Positions 51,901-62,477 of a DNA stretch of 64,000 nt are shown here, in pieces. Under the pieces are notes generated by a model, which saw only the letters and a list, made by a program, of their open reading frames with translations, searched no databases and was not told the origin of the DNA. Location: the NCBI RefSeq assembly GCF_011397635.1, contig NC_064757.1:31263339-31327338 (forward strand). Direction: 5' to 3'. The position numbers were made by a program, and so were the translations under genes. Each line of letters begins with the position of its first letter. Within the stretch, counting starts at the first letter, position 1. This stretch comes from Epinephelus fuscoguttatus. Taxonomy: Eukaryota > Chordata > Actinopteri > Perciformes > Serranidae.

Positions 51901-52117
51901 ACTGGGCTTAAAAACAGTCATGTTCACAGTTGAAGGCGACGTTATCTACGTAAATAACACACAAATAAGTTATAATATATATCAAAACGGTCGTTTAAAG
52001 CGTTTCGGCCACAAAAACAGAGTTATCTTACCTCCGCACCTGACGCTCTGGGGTCAATGTGTACAGCTGTGCGCGCAGTAGCTCACTGCGCAGCTGCAGA
52101 GCGGTTCGAAGTTCCAT
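48983..52117 (-). CDS. myorg: Upstream exons of myorg (5' UTR or 47-residue extension)
   Basis: Two minus-strand exons, 52117-52032 and 49036-48983, have good sites (donor CGGAG/GTAAGA, acceptor TCTTGCAG). The weak donor GTAGAC at 48982 and acceptor TTCTCAG before 48846 complete the chain. Starting at ATG 52117 (MELRTALQLRSELLRAQLY) the frame stays open through both junctions and enters the main ORF as IGSMYQIV. That would add 47 residues with a cytosolic, helix-prone, Arg/Leu-rich character. Against it, a CCAAT box lies only about 22 bases upstream of this ATG, so transcription may begin downstream, and mammalian MYORG has no such sequence that I know of. It may simply be 5' UTR. Confidence 0.5.
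49194..50142. mobile_element. TTAA-type MITE in the myorg 5' intron
   Basis: The left end TTAAAGGAACAATAAGTAAG and the complement of the right end TTAAAGGAACAGCATGTAGG form inverted repeats of roughly 35-40 bases with mismatches. TTAA at both borders suggests the piggyBac superfamily. The interior has two related segments (GAATTATCCATAGAGGTCTC and GAATTATCCGCAGAGTTCTC) and a nested element at 49369-49632. Confidence 0.6.
49369..49632. mobile_element. MITE with CCAGGGGCCTCATTTATAAA ends
   Basis: The left end CCAGGGGCCTCATTTATAAA and the complement of TTTATAAATGAGACCCCTGG form an almost perfect 20-base inverted repeat. It sits within the TTAA-type MITE, so it inserted later. I recognise these ends from a common fish MITE family; no coding content. 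Confidence 0.7.
50143..52030. other. Rest of the myorg 5' intron
   Basis: No exon, gene or clear repeat. Short reading frames here lack any family signature. Confidence 0.4.
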
Positions 52118-52500
52118 GATCCCGCCCGTCAACGCACGATTGGTCCATTTCTGTGTCGATCATATACGTCATCACTTAAAGGGCTTCTGGGAAATGTAGT
52201 GTAAAAATATAATTCGTTGAATAAACAGACAATAGAATCAAGAAGAGCTTTCAAGTTTGTTTCCTTTGAGTGATTTGAATTGTGAAATCCACAGGTCAGA
52301 GATTTGATAGATATTTATGATTTTAAATTATTGTCTGTGTGTTTTTTTTTTATCTTACATGCTACCGTTGCCAGTGGAAACAATTGAAATGTCAAATACG
52401 CACGTTGAAGTATTTCATATTTTAGGGGATTTTATCATAAAAAATATAACTCTAATTGTATTTCTACGGATTATATAAACCTGCTAAAAACTGTGACTAC
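52118..52500. promoter_or_regulatory. Possible divergent myorg / izumo1 promoter
   Basis: On the minus side, a CCAAT box (ATTGG on the + strand at 52139-52143) and a CCCGCCC box (52121-52127) lie just upstream of the first myorg exon, in CpG-containing sequence. On the + side, a probable exon ends with the strong donor ACAGAG/GTGAGA at 52650 and would begin within or just after this interval. The next suitable acceptor is TTTCAG before 54437, the izumo1 start exon. Bidirectional use is an inference. Confidence 0.45.
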
Positions 52501-52650
52501 ATGTCATTGAACGTGACAACTTTGGAGGGTGAACAGTTTGTTAACAGTCAACAGTTCGCCATATCAGCAGAATCTGACCGACCTGGACATGGTGCCAAGT
52601 CAGCTGGCAAAGGAGCAAGATTGCACAACTGTCCTGAACAAACTACAGAG
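52450..52650 (+). other. izumo1: Probable 5' exon of izumo1, non-coding
   Basis: The 52456-52650 frame (MSLNVTTLEGEQF at 52501 onward) ends at a good donor, ACAGAG/GTGAGA. Joined to the acceptor at 54437 the frame stops after three codons, so it is a 5' UTR exon (with an upstream ORF) or an unrelated transcript. The exon's start is not visible. Confidence 0.4.
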
Positions 52651-52739
52651 GTGAGATCACTCAGAGCAAATAATGTTGTTGTTACGGACTGTAACTTACT
52701 TTATACCACTAGGTGACAGCAACAAGCTATAGTCAGGGG

Positions 52740-54180
52740 AGCTAAATGACACCATGTCAGAGCACTGTTAAACAAGTACAGGCTCTGTTGTATCCTTGTT
52801 TATCGTCTTTGGCAATGAATATATTCTTATTAGTTATTGTTGTTTCATTAATATCAGTTGGCTAGTAGTGTCAACGATGCTAGCAACAGTAGAAAAACGT
52901 CGAGTAATTTAGCATGTAGTTCGCTTTATTACTGTTATTGTAATTAGCAACATTAGTGGTGTTGGCACCAACGGCTGAATTAAGCTAACCTAGCGTCAGC
53001 TATAGCAATTAGCACTAGTGACAGTGTGCTAGCATCTGTAGTAAGTTAGCTGTAGCAGAAGCAACAGCAGTGTTTAAAGCAGTAAAGCAATCTAAGTACT
53101 GTAAATAAATGTATGTATATATCAGTGGCAGAAGTATGAGAAGTCAAAGAGGCAGCCAAAGCTGGGTTACCAACTGGGAAAGTGGGCCCTTGATGTCCCA
53201 GGTGCGCCCAGTGTCAGGTGGTTTTGCTAATTTAATGACTGTAGTGTTGTTTGGGGTTTTGCAGCTCTACAGTACAGTTTCATTGCCTAATATTTTGGCC
53301 TTTCAGAGGGGCCATGTGCCAAAATATATGTTTAATAGCCAAATTGTTCTTGTTAATTTCGTGCCAAAATGGTTAGATAAGATAAGAGCTGTTGAATGGC
53401 ACAACTATACACTCAGTACTATTTACACTATATACAACTTTCACTAATGCACATATGGAAACACTAATATGTATATATTAATAGATGTATGGGTATATAT
53501 TGACAGCTGTACAGGATAATTGCACATTGGATATAATACACACTTGGTGTTTAGTATTAAAATATAAAACAATGTAAGAATAATTTAAACAGTGTTGGGG
53601 AATAGATAAATATTGCACGGAGTAAATACCGCAATTGTTTTAGAGCTAAAACAATTAGGCACATGACTGATTAATGCTAGATAATTGGCAGAATTTTTAT
53701 TTATTTTAGCCAAAATGACAAATATTTACTACTTACTGATGTGATAGTAAACTTTGGATTTTCAACTGTTAATTGGACAGAACCAGTATTTTTAGGATGT
53801 TACCTTGGGCTTTGGGAAATTGTGATTGGCATATCTCATTATTTTCTTTGGCGATTAATTGATCAATCAAAGGAATTATTGGCAGATTAATCACAGGAGT
53901 GCTGGAGCTTATCACAGCTGACATTAGGCAAGAGGCGGGGTACGCCCTGGACAGGTCACCAGACTATCACAGGGCTGACACATAGAGACAGACAACCATT
54001 CACACTCACATTCACACCTACGGGCAATTTAGAGTCAGTCACCAATTAACCTGCATGTGTTTGGACTGTGGGAGGAAGCCAGAGCACCCGGAGAAAACCC
54101 ACGCTGACACGGGGAGAACATGCGAATTCCGCACACTGTGAGGCGACATGCTACCCACTGTGCCATCCTGGCAGATTAAT
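52740..54180. other. Intron-like stretch with one fish repeat
   Basis: No gene. 53898-54170 is the second copy of the interspersed repeat seen at 30160-30390 (CCTGGACAGGTC, CAGACTATCACAGGGCTGAC, ACCCACGCTGACACGGGGAG). The segment 52850-53060 is rich in GCTAGCA/TTAGC phrases without a clear unit. Confidence 0.5.
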
Positions 54181-54514
54181 CAATACTGTGTAAAAATGTT
54201 CCCTAATAAATTTGTTTTAATGAAACAACCATGACCAAATACACTGTGATATATATATACTGCAGACTTAACTCATGAGGCCCACATGGAGCCGACAGCA
54301 ATTTTTCTTCCCTACTTAACAAGTAATCTAGCAATGGTAATTTTGTCTTGATGAACAATAGGAGTGATTGGAGTAAAACTGTTACTCGTGACAGCAGCTG
54401 TGGGAGTAATAAAAATATCTGCCAACTCTGTTTCAGATCCTGCACTGAGTGAAAAATCAGAGGCGCCAAAGTGACTCATTCTGATGTGCACAAAGCTCAG
54501 GGTGCAGAGGGCAG

Positions 54515-57500
54515 ATGCTGCTGATACTGGTGTCCCTTCTCTGCTGTGTCCATGCGGCCGAGGCCTGTCTGCAGTGTGACCGCAGTATCAGGCGCCTACA
54601 TGAGGACTTTGTCCTGTCTGCTCCCACTGTGGACGACCAGATTGAAATGAAAAAGATTTCTGAGCATGCCTATGTGACCTACAGAGAGACCAGTCTGGAA
54701 CGAAAGGGAGTCATTGGTGAGATCAAAAACTGGTCTGCCACTAAACAATGTGGCTGTCTTCGCAGATTTCATGGGTCTAGACTGATCTGGGGGAAAAATT
54801 CTTCTACTATGGCATCTTGTTTTAATAATCTGCAGAGCGTTATACATTTTTAAAATCTTGTCCACAAATATTTAAAACCATGTTAAAATTCAGTGTATCT
54901 GAGAAATGCAGCTGACTAATTTGAGCTTACTGTAGTCTCTTCCTTGTGTGTTTGATAATTGTATGTCCTGTCTGTTGTGTTTTATTCCTATTTAAACTGT
55001 AACTGGCGTGTTGTCTTTCCATCTCAAGGGACAATGCTGATAATAACCTTAAGCACTTAACATCTCACATCTTGTCTCTTAGTTTCCTTACATTTTTCCC
55101 ATATATTGTCAGTTTTTTCCTGTTCTATCCATTGCAGCTTTCACTGCTATGGCCCTCACTTGTTCTGAATAAAAGTATGAGTGACCTGCCTAAACTGTAC
55201 AGTATTAAAACCAGTAAAACATTTATGTCTGTTTCCCACCGATTAGATCCCACCACTCTGTACAGAGCCAGAACTGAGTACCAGAGTGAATTTGACCACT
55301 TCTTGAAAACCCCGCACACTGGTGAGAAACAAAATTCTCCCACATCATCACTGAATATATTTAGATATGATACTGTAAACACAACACACTCAATGTCCAC
55401 CAGATGTTAAGACAAATCCTCCTCTTATTTTAAAGGATCTGTGACATTTGAAGCCATTCAGATCCTGGAGAAGGGCAGAAAGATCTTAGAAAAACACTTG
55501 GACACATTCATCCGTGATGGTAATTGACTTGAATAGCAGTGAGTGCCCTGCGCGGTATGAGGCAGGGCACTTTGTGTAGGTCATTGTCATGTACAAGATG
55601 CATTAGTTACAGACCATTTGTTTGTCTCTCCCTCAGGATTGTGCCCCAACAAGTGTGGTAAGTTTGCTCTGCCTGATCCTTCCCTCTGTATCTGTGTAAA
55701 TCCTTTGTGTATGTACTATATATATACACACACACATACACATATATCAGTGCATGTTTACAGAACACGTGGGTGTGCATGTGTGTGTGGTATGGTCTTC
55801 AGGGCTTTTGAAACGCAGAGTAATGGATTGCTTCTCTTGCCGCTACAAGATGTACATCTGTCCCTCTCCCTCTGGTCAGCAGGACTGCGGTGGTATGTTT
55901 TTATTTGTTTGTATGTGTGTGTGTGCATGTTGTTGGCGAGTGGTTGTGGGCTCGTCGTACGTATGTACTGGGAGCACAGAGTACATCGACACAAGCTGTC
56001 ACGAGTGTGTAAATGTGTTCCTAAGCAAGGCACTGCTGCTGCCAGTCCATGTGCACAGCTAATGAAAAAGATTACTCAAGTAATCCCGATGCAAATGAAT
56101 GAAGCGTCTCTCTTTTTCTGTCCTCTCTCCTTTTCTCCAGAGTACCCAGTGCAGACGGAGGAGGGAGGCCAGGCAGTGCTGAACTGTTTCCTCCCGTGGC
56201 ATCGCCTTCTGTTGGGAAGAACAGAGTACCACTACTCCTGGGCCCCCGGAGAGCCGGGAACTAAAAAGGTCCCTCTGCCATCACTGGATGTTTCTCAAAC
56301 GTGTATACACACAGATACATAAGTAGTAGCTCAGCACTTTAAAACCACTCTGCATACTTCCTGATTCCCATGTATGACATTCTGTTCCTTATTTAGCTGC
56401 ATGAATATGCAACTTTGCTGTCCTACACCCACTAACTTACAGCTCTCACTTCCTAATTTGTGTGTGCAGCTGAACGCCAGTGACTTCAAAGCCTTGGTGG
56501 TGACAGACGATTCATCTGTGGTCTTAAATCAGCTGGATGAGGATGAGCAGGGAACATATCACTGCTCTCTGCAGGGCCGTGATGGAACCGTCTTCTACCG
56601 AGTCACTTTCCTACTCACTGGTAGAGTACAGCCCTCAGATAGAAGAAAAGATAGATGGAAGAACCGTCAGATAATCTAACTCTGAAAAGGCAAACAGTGA
56701 CATCACATTGAGTTAATTCAGCACATATTAACAGCTGCCAAACAAGAGAACAAACACTCCAATAAATATTGTGAACTCTAAATAATTGGCACTTCACCAA
56801 AAATGTAACTACACGTCACAGTGATGCAGACCACCTGTTCATTTTCAGAAGCTGAAAACCATTTTCCTCAGTTGGAACCATAGGTGGAAGCATATTAAGA
56901 CTGTGGGTAATTAATCCTGGCTTCATATGAATAGAGGAAATTCCACTAGCCACTGAGCTAATTTTTGCAAAGGGAAATGCCAACGGCTTATGCTAATAAG
57001 GTTAGCATGTTGTATTTGTGGGGATAACATATCTAGCAAAAGACAGTTGTTTAGTCTGTGAAACTTGTCAGTTACAATGGAGACTAATTTTGTACATGTG
57101 TCTAATATTGTCGCTTTTTTTGTGTGTATTTTAGCCTAGTTCAGACCAATGATTCGTGATGAGACAAAACCATTTTTCTTTGCAGAGAAAAGTTGTAGCG
57201 TTGCGAGTTAGCCGGTCTGAGATCGACTCTAACCGGCTGATGGTGTCATGTGCAACTCAGCTATTCAAATCACCAGTGGCTGGTTTTGCTACGTAAAGCA
57301 TGTCACCTGTTTCTACAGCCAATCTGCTTGCAGTGAAGTCTGCTGGTCAAGTCAAAATGGCCACAGACGGCGTGTTCGCTTGCTGTGGCAGGTGCTCCAT
57401 TCCCGCTGAGCCCTTTGTTTCTGTCCTCATGGTCTGTCGGTGTCAGACGGTGGGTAGCTGCTGCTGCTCACTGATCAACACAGACACATGACTGCACAAG

Positions 57501-58903
57501 TATATGCTCACAACAACGCAGCAACTTGCGCTGGTCACGGCAAGCTCGTCGTAGAACCTCTGAACATCTATAAATCAGCTTTTAGCTGCCTTTATGTTGA
57601 GAACCGTCTCCAGACAACTCATATGCTCTGAATTACGCATAGAGCCCCTTTAAAGGATATTATGGAGGCCACATCCAAAATTAGAAACACAGCAGTTCAT
57701 TTCAAAGAAATTAATTCACTACATGTTCAAAAGGTAAACTAAAGGCTTATAATTAGTATATGCGTATGTGTGTGTGTCTGAGTTTGTGGTTTGTGTCTGT
57801 GGGCTGCACGCTGGGTGTGTCCATTTTTTTATGTGGGTTGGTGCTTTTTCTCTTTTTTTGTTGCTGTGTGGACTTTCTTGTATTTTATAGAGCGCATACT
57901 TCCGTACATGTCTCTTATTGCTGTATGGATTTTAATAAAGAGCACATTTGGTTTCACATCAGGTGAAATGAGCTGTATTCTGCAAATTGAAAACGTTTCA
58001 TTCTCCACATCAGTTCTGTACCTAAAGCTTACAGTTCCAGTAATAACCTGCTAAATGAACAAGATAAATCCTCCCTGAAAGAAAGCCTTTTGTAGATGGA
58101 GTCCATGGCCGACTGTGTGTTAGTGTGGAGGTTGGTGACCTGTGAAAACCCCTCGTCATTGTCAAAATGTCAGAAAGTCTTGCCTCCATATTTCCCGTCT
58201 ACAAATCTATAAGCTCAACTGTTATTTTCATCCTCTATCTTCACAGTCGCCTCTTTGTCCGACCAAACTCACCGACCTGTCGTCACTCTGCCCTTCCTGC
58301 CTCACGGAGACAACTACTCACCTTTTCAACCTACTGCGGGCCTGCTGGTGCCAGTCATCGCCATGGTTACCGCTCTGAGCCTGGCAGCGAGCGTAGGCCT
58401 CGCAGTCGTCCTGGGGTGAGAGACACTAAGTGGGCGGAGGGGAGAGAGCGAGGAGTGAAGGTTAGCAGGAAGGGGTGGATGTGAAAGAGGTGACACGGAG
58501 CAGTGAGCGAGCATGACAAACTAAATGATGCAAGACGAAGGAAGTGGTGGTGTGGTCATGTAGTTTGAGGAGTGAATCATGATTCATGAGGCTTAGGTGT
58601 ATGTCACACGAAGCTACAATAGATTTCTAAATAAGTTAATTGTTTACAATTGGGGCGATTATGTCACTAAGCTGTTTTCTCTGAGAGTATCATCACTTTT
58701 TCCAGGAAGTGATGTCACCTGAAAAGTCACAGGTGTTAGCTGAGAGTATAACACGCAGATGGGCAGGTTTTTCTGTTATTTGTTGTTTTTTTGATTAAGT
58801 TGGAACTTTAAATTAGCATAACTGTGTTTGTGATCTTTGTAGACTGATGATGAGTCAGAAGAGAGCTGCAGAGGCGCCAAGGAGGAAGGAGGGAAATAAA
58901 TAA
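54515..58903 (+). CDS. izumo1: Izumo sperm-egg fusion protein 1
   Basis: A sperm surface adhesion protein needed for gamete binding and fusion. Coding exons: 54515-54716, 55247-55321, 55436-55519, 55637-55657, 55803-55892, 56141-56268, 56470-56620, 58247-58415 and 58843-58903. Borders are GT-AG with consistent phases; total 981 nt, 326 residues. A signal peptide (residues 1-17) is followed by the Izumo helical domain opening CLQC (18-21), then CPNKC (123-127), CFSC (137-140) and further Cys at 147 and 156. The Ig domain has Cys173, Trp191, the DEDEQGTYHC motif and Cys232. A transmembrane helix lies at 283-306 and a basic tail (MSQKRAAEAPRRKEGNK) follows. CPNKCG and the Cys-Gly-Glu hinge favour Izumo1 over Spaca6. 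Exon 4 is only 21 nt. The stop overlaps an AATAAATAAA poly(A) signal. I see no lesion. Confidence 0.92.
56621..58246. other. izumo1: izumo1 intron 7 (largest intron)
   Basis: This 1.6-kb intron lies between the Ig-domain exon and the membrane exon. The part 57130-57650 looks like an old MITE (TTCAGACCAATGATTCGTG near the left, AACGCAGCAACTTGCGCTGG near the right). No further exon is required by the phases. Confidence 0.5.
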
Positions 58904-58904
58904 A
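58895..58904 (+). terminator. izumo1: izumo1 poly(A) signal overlapping the stop
   Basis: AATAAATAAA overlaps the last sense codons and the TAA at 58901-58903. If used, the 3' UTR would be only 10-30 bases. I see no stronger signal in the next 200 bases. Confidence 0.45.
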
Positions 58905-58924
58905 CAAAACGCAGTGTGATGAAG

Positions 58925-60507
58925 ATTTTACACAGTCAATACACACCTTAATGACAGGGAAGTTTTACTCACTTCAGCTGTGACATTTCTCTCAGTGGCT
59001 GAATAAATTTCCCAGCACACAATGCCAAGTCACGTCTAAAAATGAAGTGAAGAGGAAAGTGAGAAAATATTTGTAAATGAGGCTTCATAAAGCATAAAGG
59101 GTGTGAAGATGTTTTTGATAAACATGTTTTAAACAATAGAACAAACCCAAAACACTGACATTGTGAATCATGGTGAATCAAACACTAAGATCTTGCTCAT
59201 AAAACAGAGCTCAGTGTTGTAATAAAACCAGAGCGTACAATACACACACACTTAAACACACCCACCAAAAGTCCCCCAGAAACTGCTCAACTTTCCGTAA
59301 CATTAAGCACCAGCTCGCCAGAACACATTGGTGATCTGACCCCAGCAGGGTCACGTTCCCCCTCAGTGGAGCGATGGCATTGTCACGTGGGCGTTTATGA
59401 GAGGAGTCGGGGATGAGGTAAATCTCCTGGATTACAGTGTTTTTTTGTTTTTTCCAGAGAGTAATAGTCCCAGCCATCCAATTAATCCTGGATAATCCTC
59501 CTGTGGGAGGAGGGGACAAACGGGAAGGGGTGAAAGCTAGCAGCAGATGTTTTCATCAGGGTTTCTTTTCATGTTTATTTACGTATATATTCATTCAGAG
59601 AGTGAACAAGGCTTTTTTGCGTTACTAATAATGTTCTTCTCATTCTGAAGTCACCACATCTTGCGACACCATTGCCAGACTTTTTAATTCTCTGTCTCCG
59701 TCTGCCCCCAGTGCGCTCTCTGTACATTTTGATGACGCAAGCTGATTCAAAAAATAGTCACCTCTGCTATTTACACAAGTTCTGTCATGATCACCACCAC
59801 CTCCTCGTCATCAACTCTGCACGCTGGTCACATGCCGTATTTCCGTTCACTGTTTTTTATCTGTCATGACCTTGTGCTTTTGTCAGCACCTCGCTGGATG
59901 TTGATGTAAATGTCAAACTTCCTGTGTCGGAGCAGTAAATGTCATCATTGTTATCAACAAGAGTTAATTCACACACATCTCTCAGCATTGTGTCAGGCTC
60001 TGATGAGCTTACATACTGTAGGAAAGATGATCTGAACCAAATGAAAATGAAAGTGACTGACAGATGTATGAGTCACAGCAACCAGGAATTAAATACCTAA
60101 GTCACCTATGAGATCAGTAATTGCTGCTCAGGTTTTTCAGGGAAATTTCTAACAAACTTTTTGAATCAGAGATAGTCAGTGCGGGTTATGACAAATGTAA
60201 CAGGGCTTGTGATGATGCAGTGTGAGGGTGTGTGTGTGTGGATGTTGAGGCCTGCATGGATGGTGACAGGATGTATGTGCGGTGCAGTTTCCTGTCTGGC
60301 TGCTGAGGTGGGGGCGAAAGTTGAAAAAAGAAACCATTCTTTAAGACTCCCTCACACAGAGACAGTCACGTCACGATCTTCCAACCCGACAGACCTCGTC
60401 TCTTCACTGCGGGTTCATATGAGTGTGTTCAAGCCTAAAGTGCAGGTTGAGGCTACAGTAAATGCACGCTCAGCAGCTCCACTGACAGCCGTGATGAACT
60501 GTGTGCT

Positions 60508-60539
<32 letters not shown>

Positions 60540-61286
60540 GATTGAAATCGCAGCCTCAGCAGGGGGAGAGCATGACAAAGTGGGAGTGCTGCTGAGGGGC
60601 CAGCAGGCAGCGGCGAGGGAGGAAAAGAAGGGAAGTGGGAACATGAGGAAAGTGGAGTCAGAGGTTTGAGTGGGAGACGTATGTGGGAAGGCAGAGTGCT
60701 TTGAATGTGGGTTATGAGGAAATGAAGACAAAGACGTCAGATTACACTTTGATATAAACTGTCCCACATTGCACATAAAGTATGTTTCTCTGAGGGTTAC
60801 AGAACAATGAGTGTCCTCTATCTGGGGGTGGAGAGATGTCTGAAATATCCTACTCAATTAAAATTACTGGAAATAAATATTACTCATGTAGAACTGAGAC
60901 AAAACGCACAGAACAAGTCTCTTACAACAAAGTTAAAGATCATTCAAACCCCTTTTTGTTTATTAACACTCTAAAAGCTATTCTGCTTCATCAGGAATGT
61001 GTTTGAACACATTTGATTTATAGCGGACAACACCGTCACCAACAACTGTCATCACGTTTGGATCCAAATATTGCTCAGTCTCGACTGGAGCACAGGTTTA
61101 CGTAACATCATCCTTTCCAAACTGAGTCCTCCCCCTACTGTAAACCAGTTAGATGATTACACAGATACAGAAATGACCCATGTAAAATAACCAGAATTGC
61201 TCCAACTTCAATAGAAAATGTGAGGTTCATATAGGACCCTAACAGTCATGGGTGTCTTGGGTGATCCGATCACAAGTAGACAGCAC
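58925..61286. other. Gene-poor stretch downstream of izumo1
   Basis: No convincing gene on either strand. A (GT)n microsatellite lies at about 60510-60539. The sequence is of mixed composition, and its longer reading frames (for example 59519-59211 minus and 60179-60595 plus) show no family signature. Confidence 0.45.
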
Positions 61287-61289
61287 TAA

Positions 61290-61805
61290 GGGTGCTTTCA
61301 GACCTAGAGTTGTCTTGCTTTGGTCGGAATCAGGGACTAATTTTATTTTGCATAATTGCCTAGAGTTGGTTCGTGTTCTCACAGCAGCATTTACAAGTGG
61401 ACCTGAGCGAGAAAGCTGCTCTTGATTGGTCAGAATTTCCATGCGGGAAAACAATGTTTTGATGCATTGGATGTGCTGCATGTGCATATTAAGGCAGTAC
61501 AGGAGGAGGTGCACATTAATAATCCTCCAGGACTGTAACACACTCATGTTTAACCCAAACAATGTGTCATGTGACTGCAGTTGGTTCAGATCAAGGTCGG
61601 GACACGTTCTCACCACAAACAAACTGCACCAGAGTTCGTTTGTAACTGGACCGAGACCACCTCTTCAAGAAGGTCTTGGCCCGGATGTTTTGGTGCACAC
61701 CTGAGTGCGATTGCTGTGTTCACACCTGCACAAACAAACTGCACTTACCGAACTGAACTCAAGTTCAATTGAACTGAGCCAAACAAGGCAGGTGTGAAAG
61801 CACCC
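61290..61805. mobile_element. MITE with GGGTGCTTTC ends and TAA duplication
   Basis: Inverted ends GGGTGCTTTCAGACCT and the complement of AGGTGTGAAAGCACCC, 516 bp long, flanked by TAA at 61287-61289 and 61806-61808. A 3-base TAA duplication fits PIF/Harbinger. Subterminal sequence repeats GAACTG/CAGTTC and CACCTG phrases. No coding content. Confidence 0.75.
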
Positions 61806-61808
61806 TAA

Positions 61809-62160
61809 ATGATCCAGTCACTGAAACCACTTACGGAGGTGTTCTGGGACACATTTGACCTCATGTTTTTTTTGTCAGTGCATCCAGATGCATCCCCAAC
61901 AAGGATTATGTCATCAATGCAGGACATTATTGTTGTTATGGTGACAGTGACAATGCTCTGCATCTTGCTCATTTGAAGACAAGTGAGACAAAGTTTTGCA
62001 TGACCGTCCATCGTTTTGTTCAATTGGAGGAGATGTGTAGGATTCTACTGACAGATACCTCCAGCTGGGCTGACATAACCACTAACGTTACTAGCAAGCA
62101 TGCTAGTGAGTGTGGGCATAATAACTACGCATGGGACTCTTTGACTTTTCTGCGCAAGTG
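61809..62160. other. Unassigned stretch between two MITEs
   Basis: Nothing recognised; no coding frame with a family signature. Confidence 0.4.
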
Positions 62161-62168
62161 ACCTAGAC

Positions 62169-62469
62169 CAGTGAGTCCCAACTGGTGTAGCCACAGGGTC
62201 CAGATTTCTCCTTAGTTAAGAGTTCAAGGCCCACAGAGGTTAATATACTCAGCGTCATAGTTGCATTTGGCCATGTTGTCGAGCTAGTTTGCTGACTCTT
62301 TCAAGCATCTGTCCGATAGTCACCTGCTCTACAGCAGGAAACTGCACTTCAAAGTAAAAAGCTCTGTGTAATTTTTACAAACTTAACACGTTTGTACGTC
62401 ACTTGCGGTCCATTCAGAATGGACTTGTGACCCACTTCTGGAACGTGACCCACCAGTTGGGAACCACTG
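62169..62469. mobile_element. hAT-type MITE with TTCCCAACTGGTG ends
   Basis: Left end CAGTGAGTCCCAACTGGTG, right end the complement of CAGTGGTTCCCAACTGGTGG, 301 bp, flanked by ACCTAGAC (62161-62168) and ACCCAGAC (62470-62477), an 8-base duplication with one mismatch. Length and ends fit a hAT-derived MITE. A single end of the same family is at about 31290. Confidence 0.75.
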
Positions 62470-62477
62470 ACCCAGAC

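Noticed and set aside
55618-56322. A 234-codon open frame
   Set aside because: It is read-through of izumo1 exons 4-6 and their introns in a partly wrong frame. The spliced model explains the coding similarity fully.
54515-58903. Identity as spaca6 instead of izumo1
   Set aside because: Spaca6 shares the helical-plus-Ig layout, but the CPNKCG hinge, the CGE junction into the Ig domain and the GVID-type stretch fit Izumo1 better.
60179-60595. A 138-codon + frame, considered as a new gene downstream of izumo1
   Set aside because: It includes a (GT)n run, has no splice context, signal or family motif, and its composition is like the surrounding non-coding DNA.
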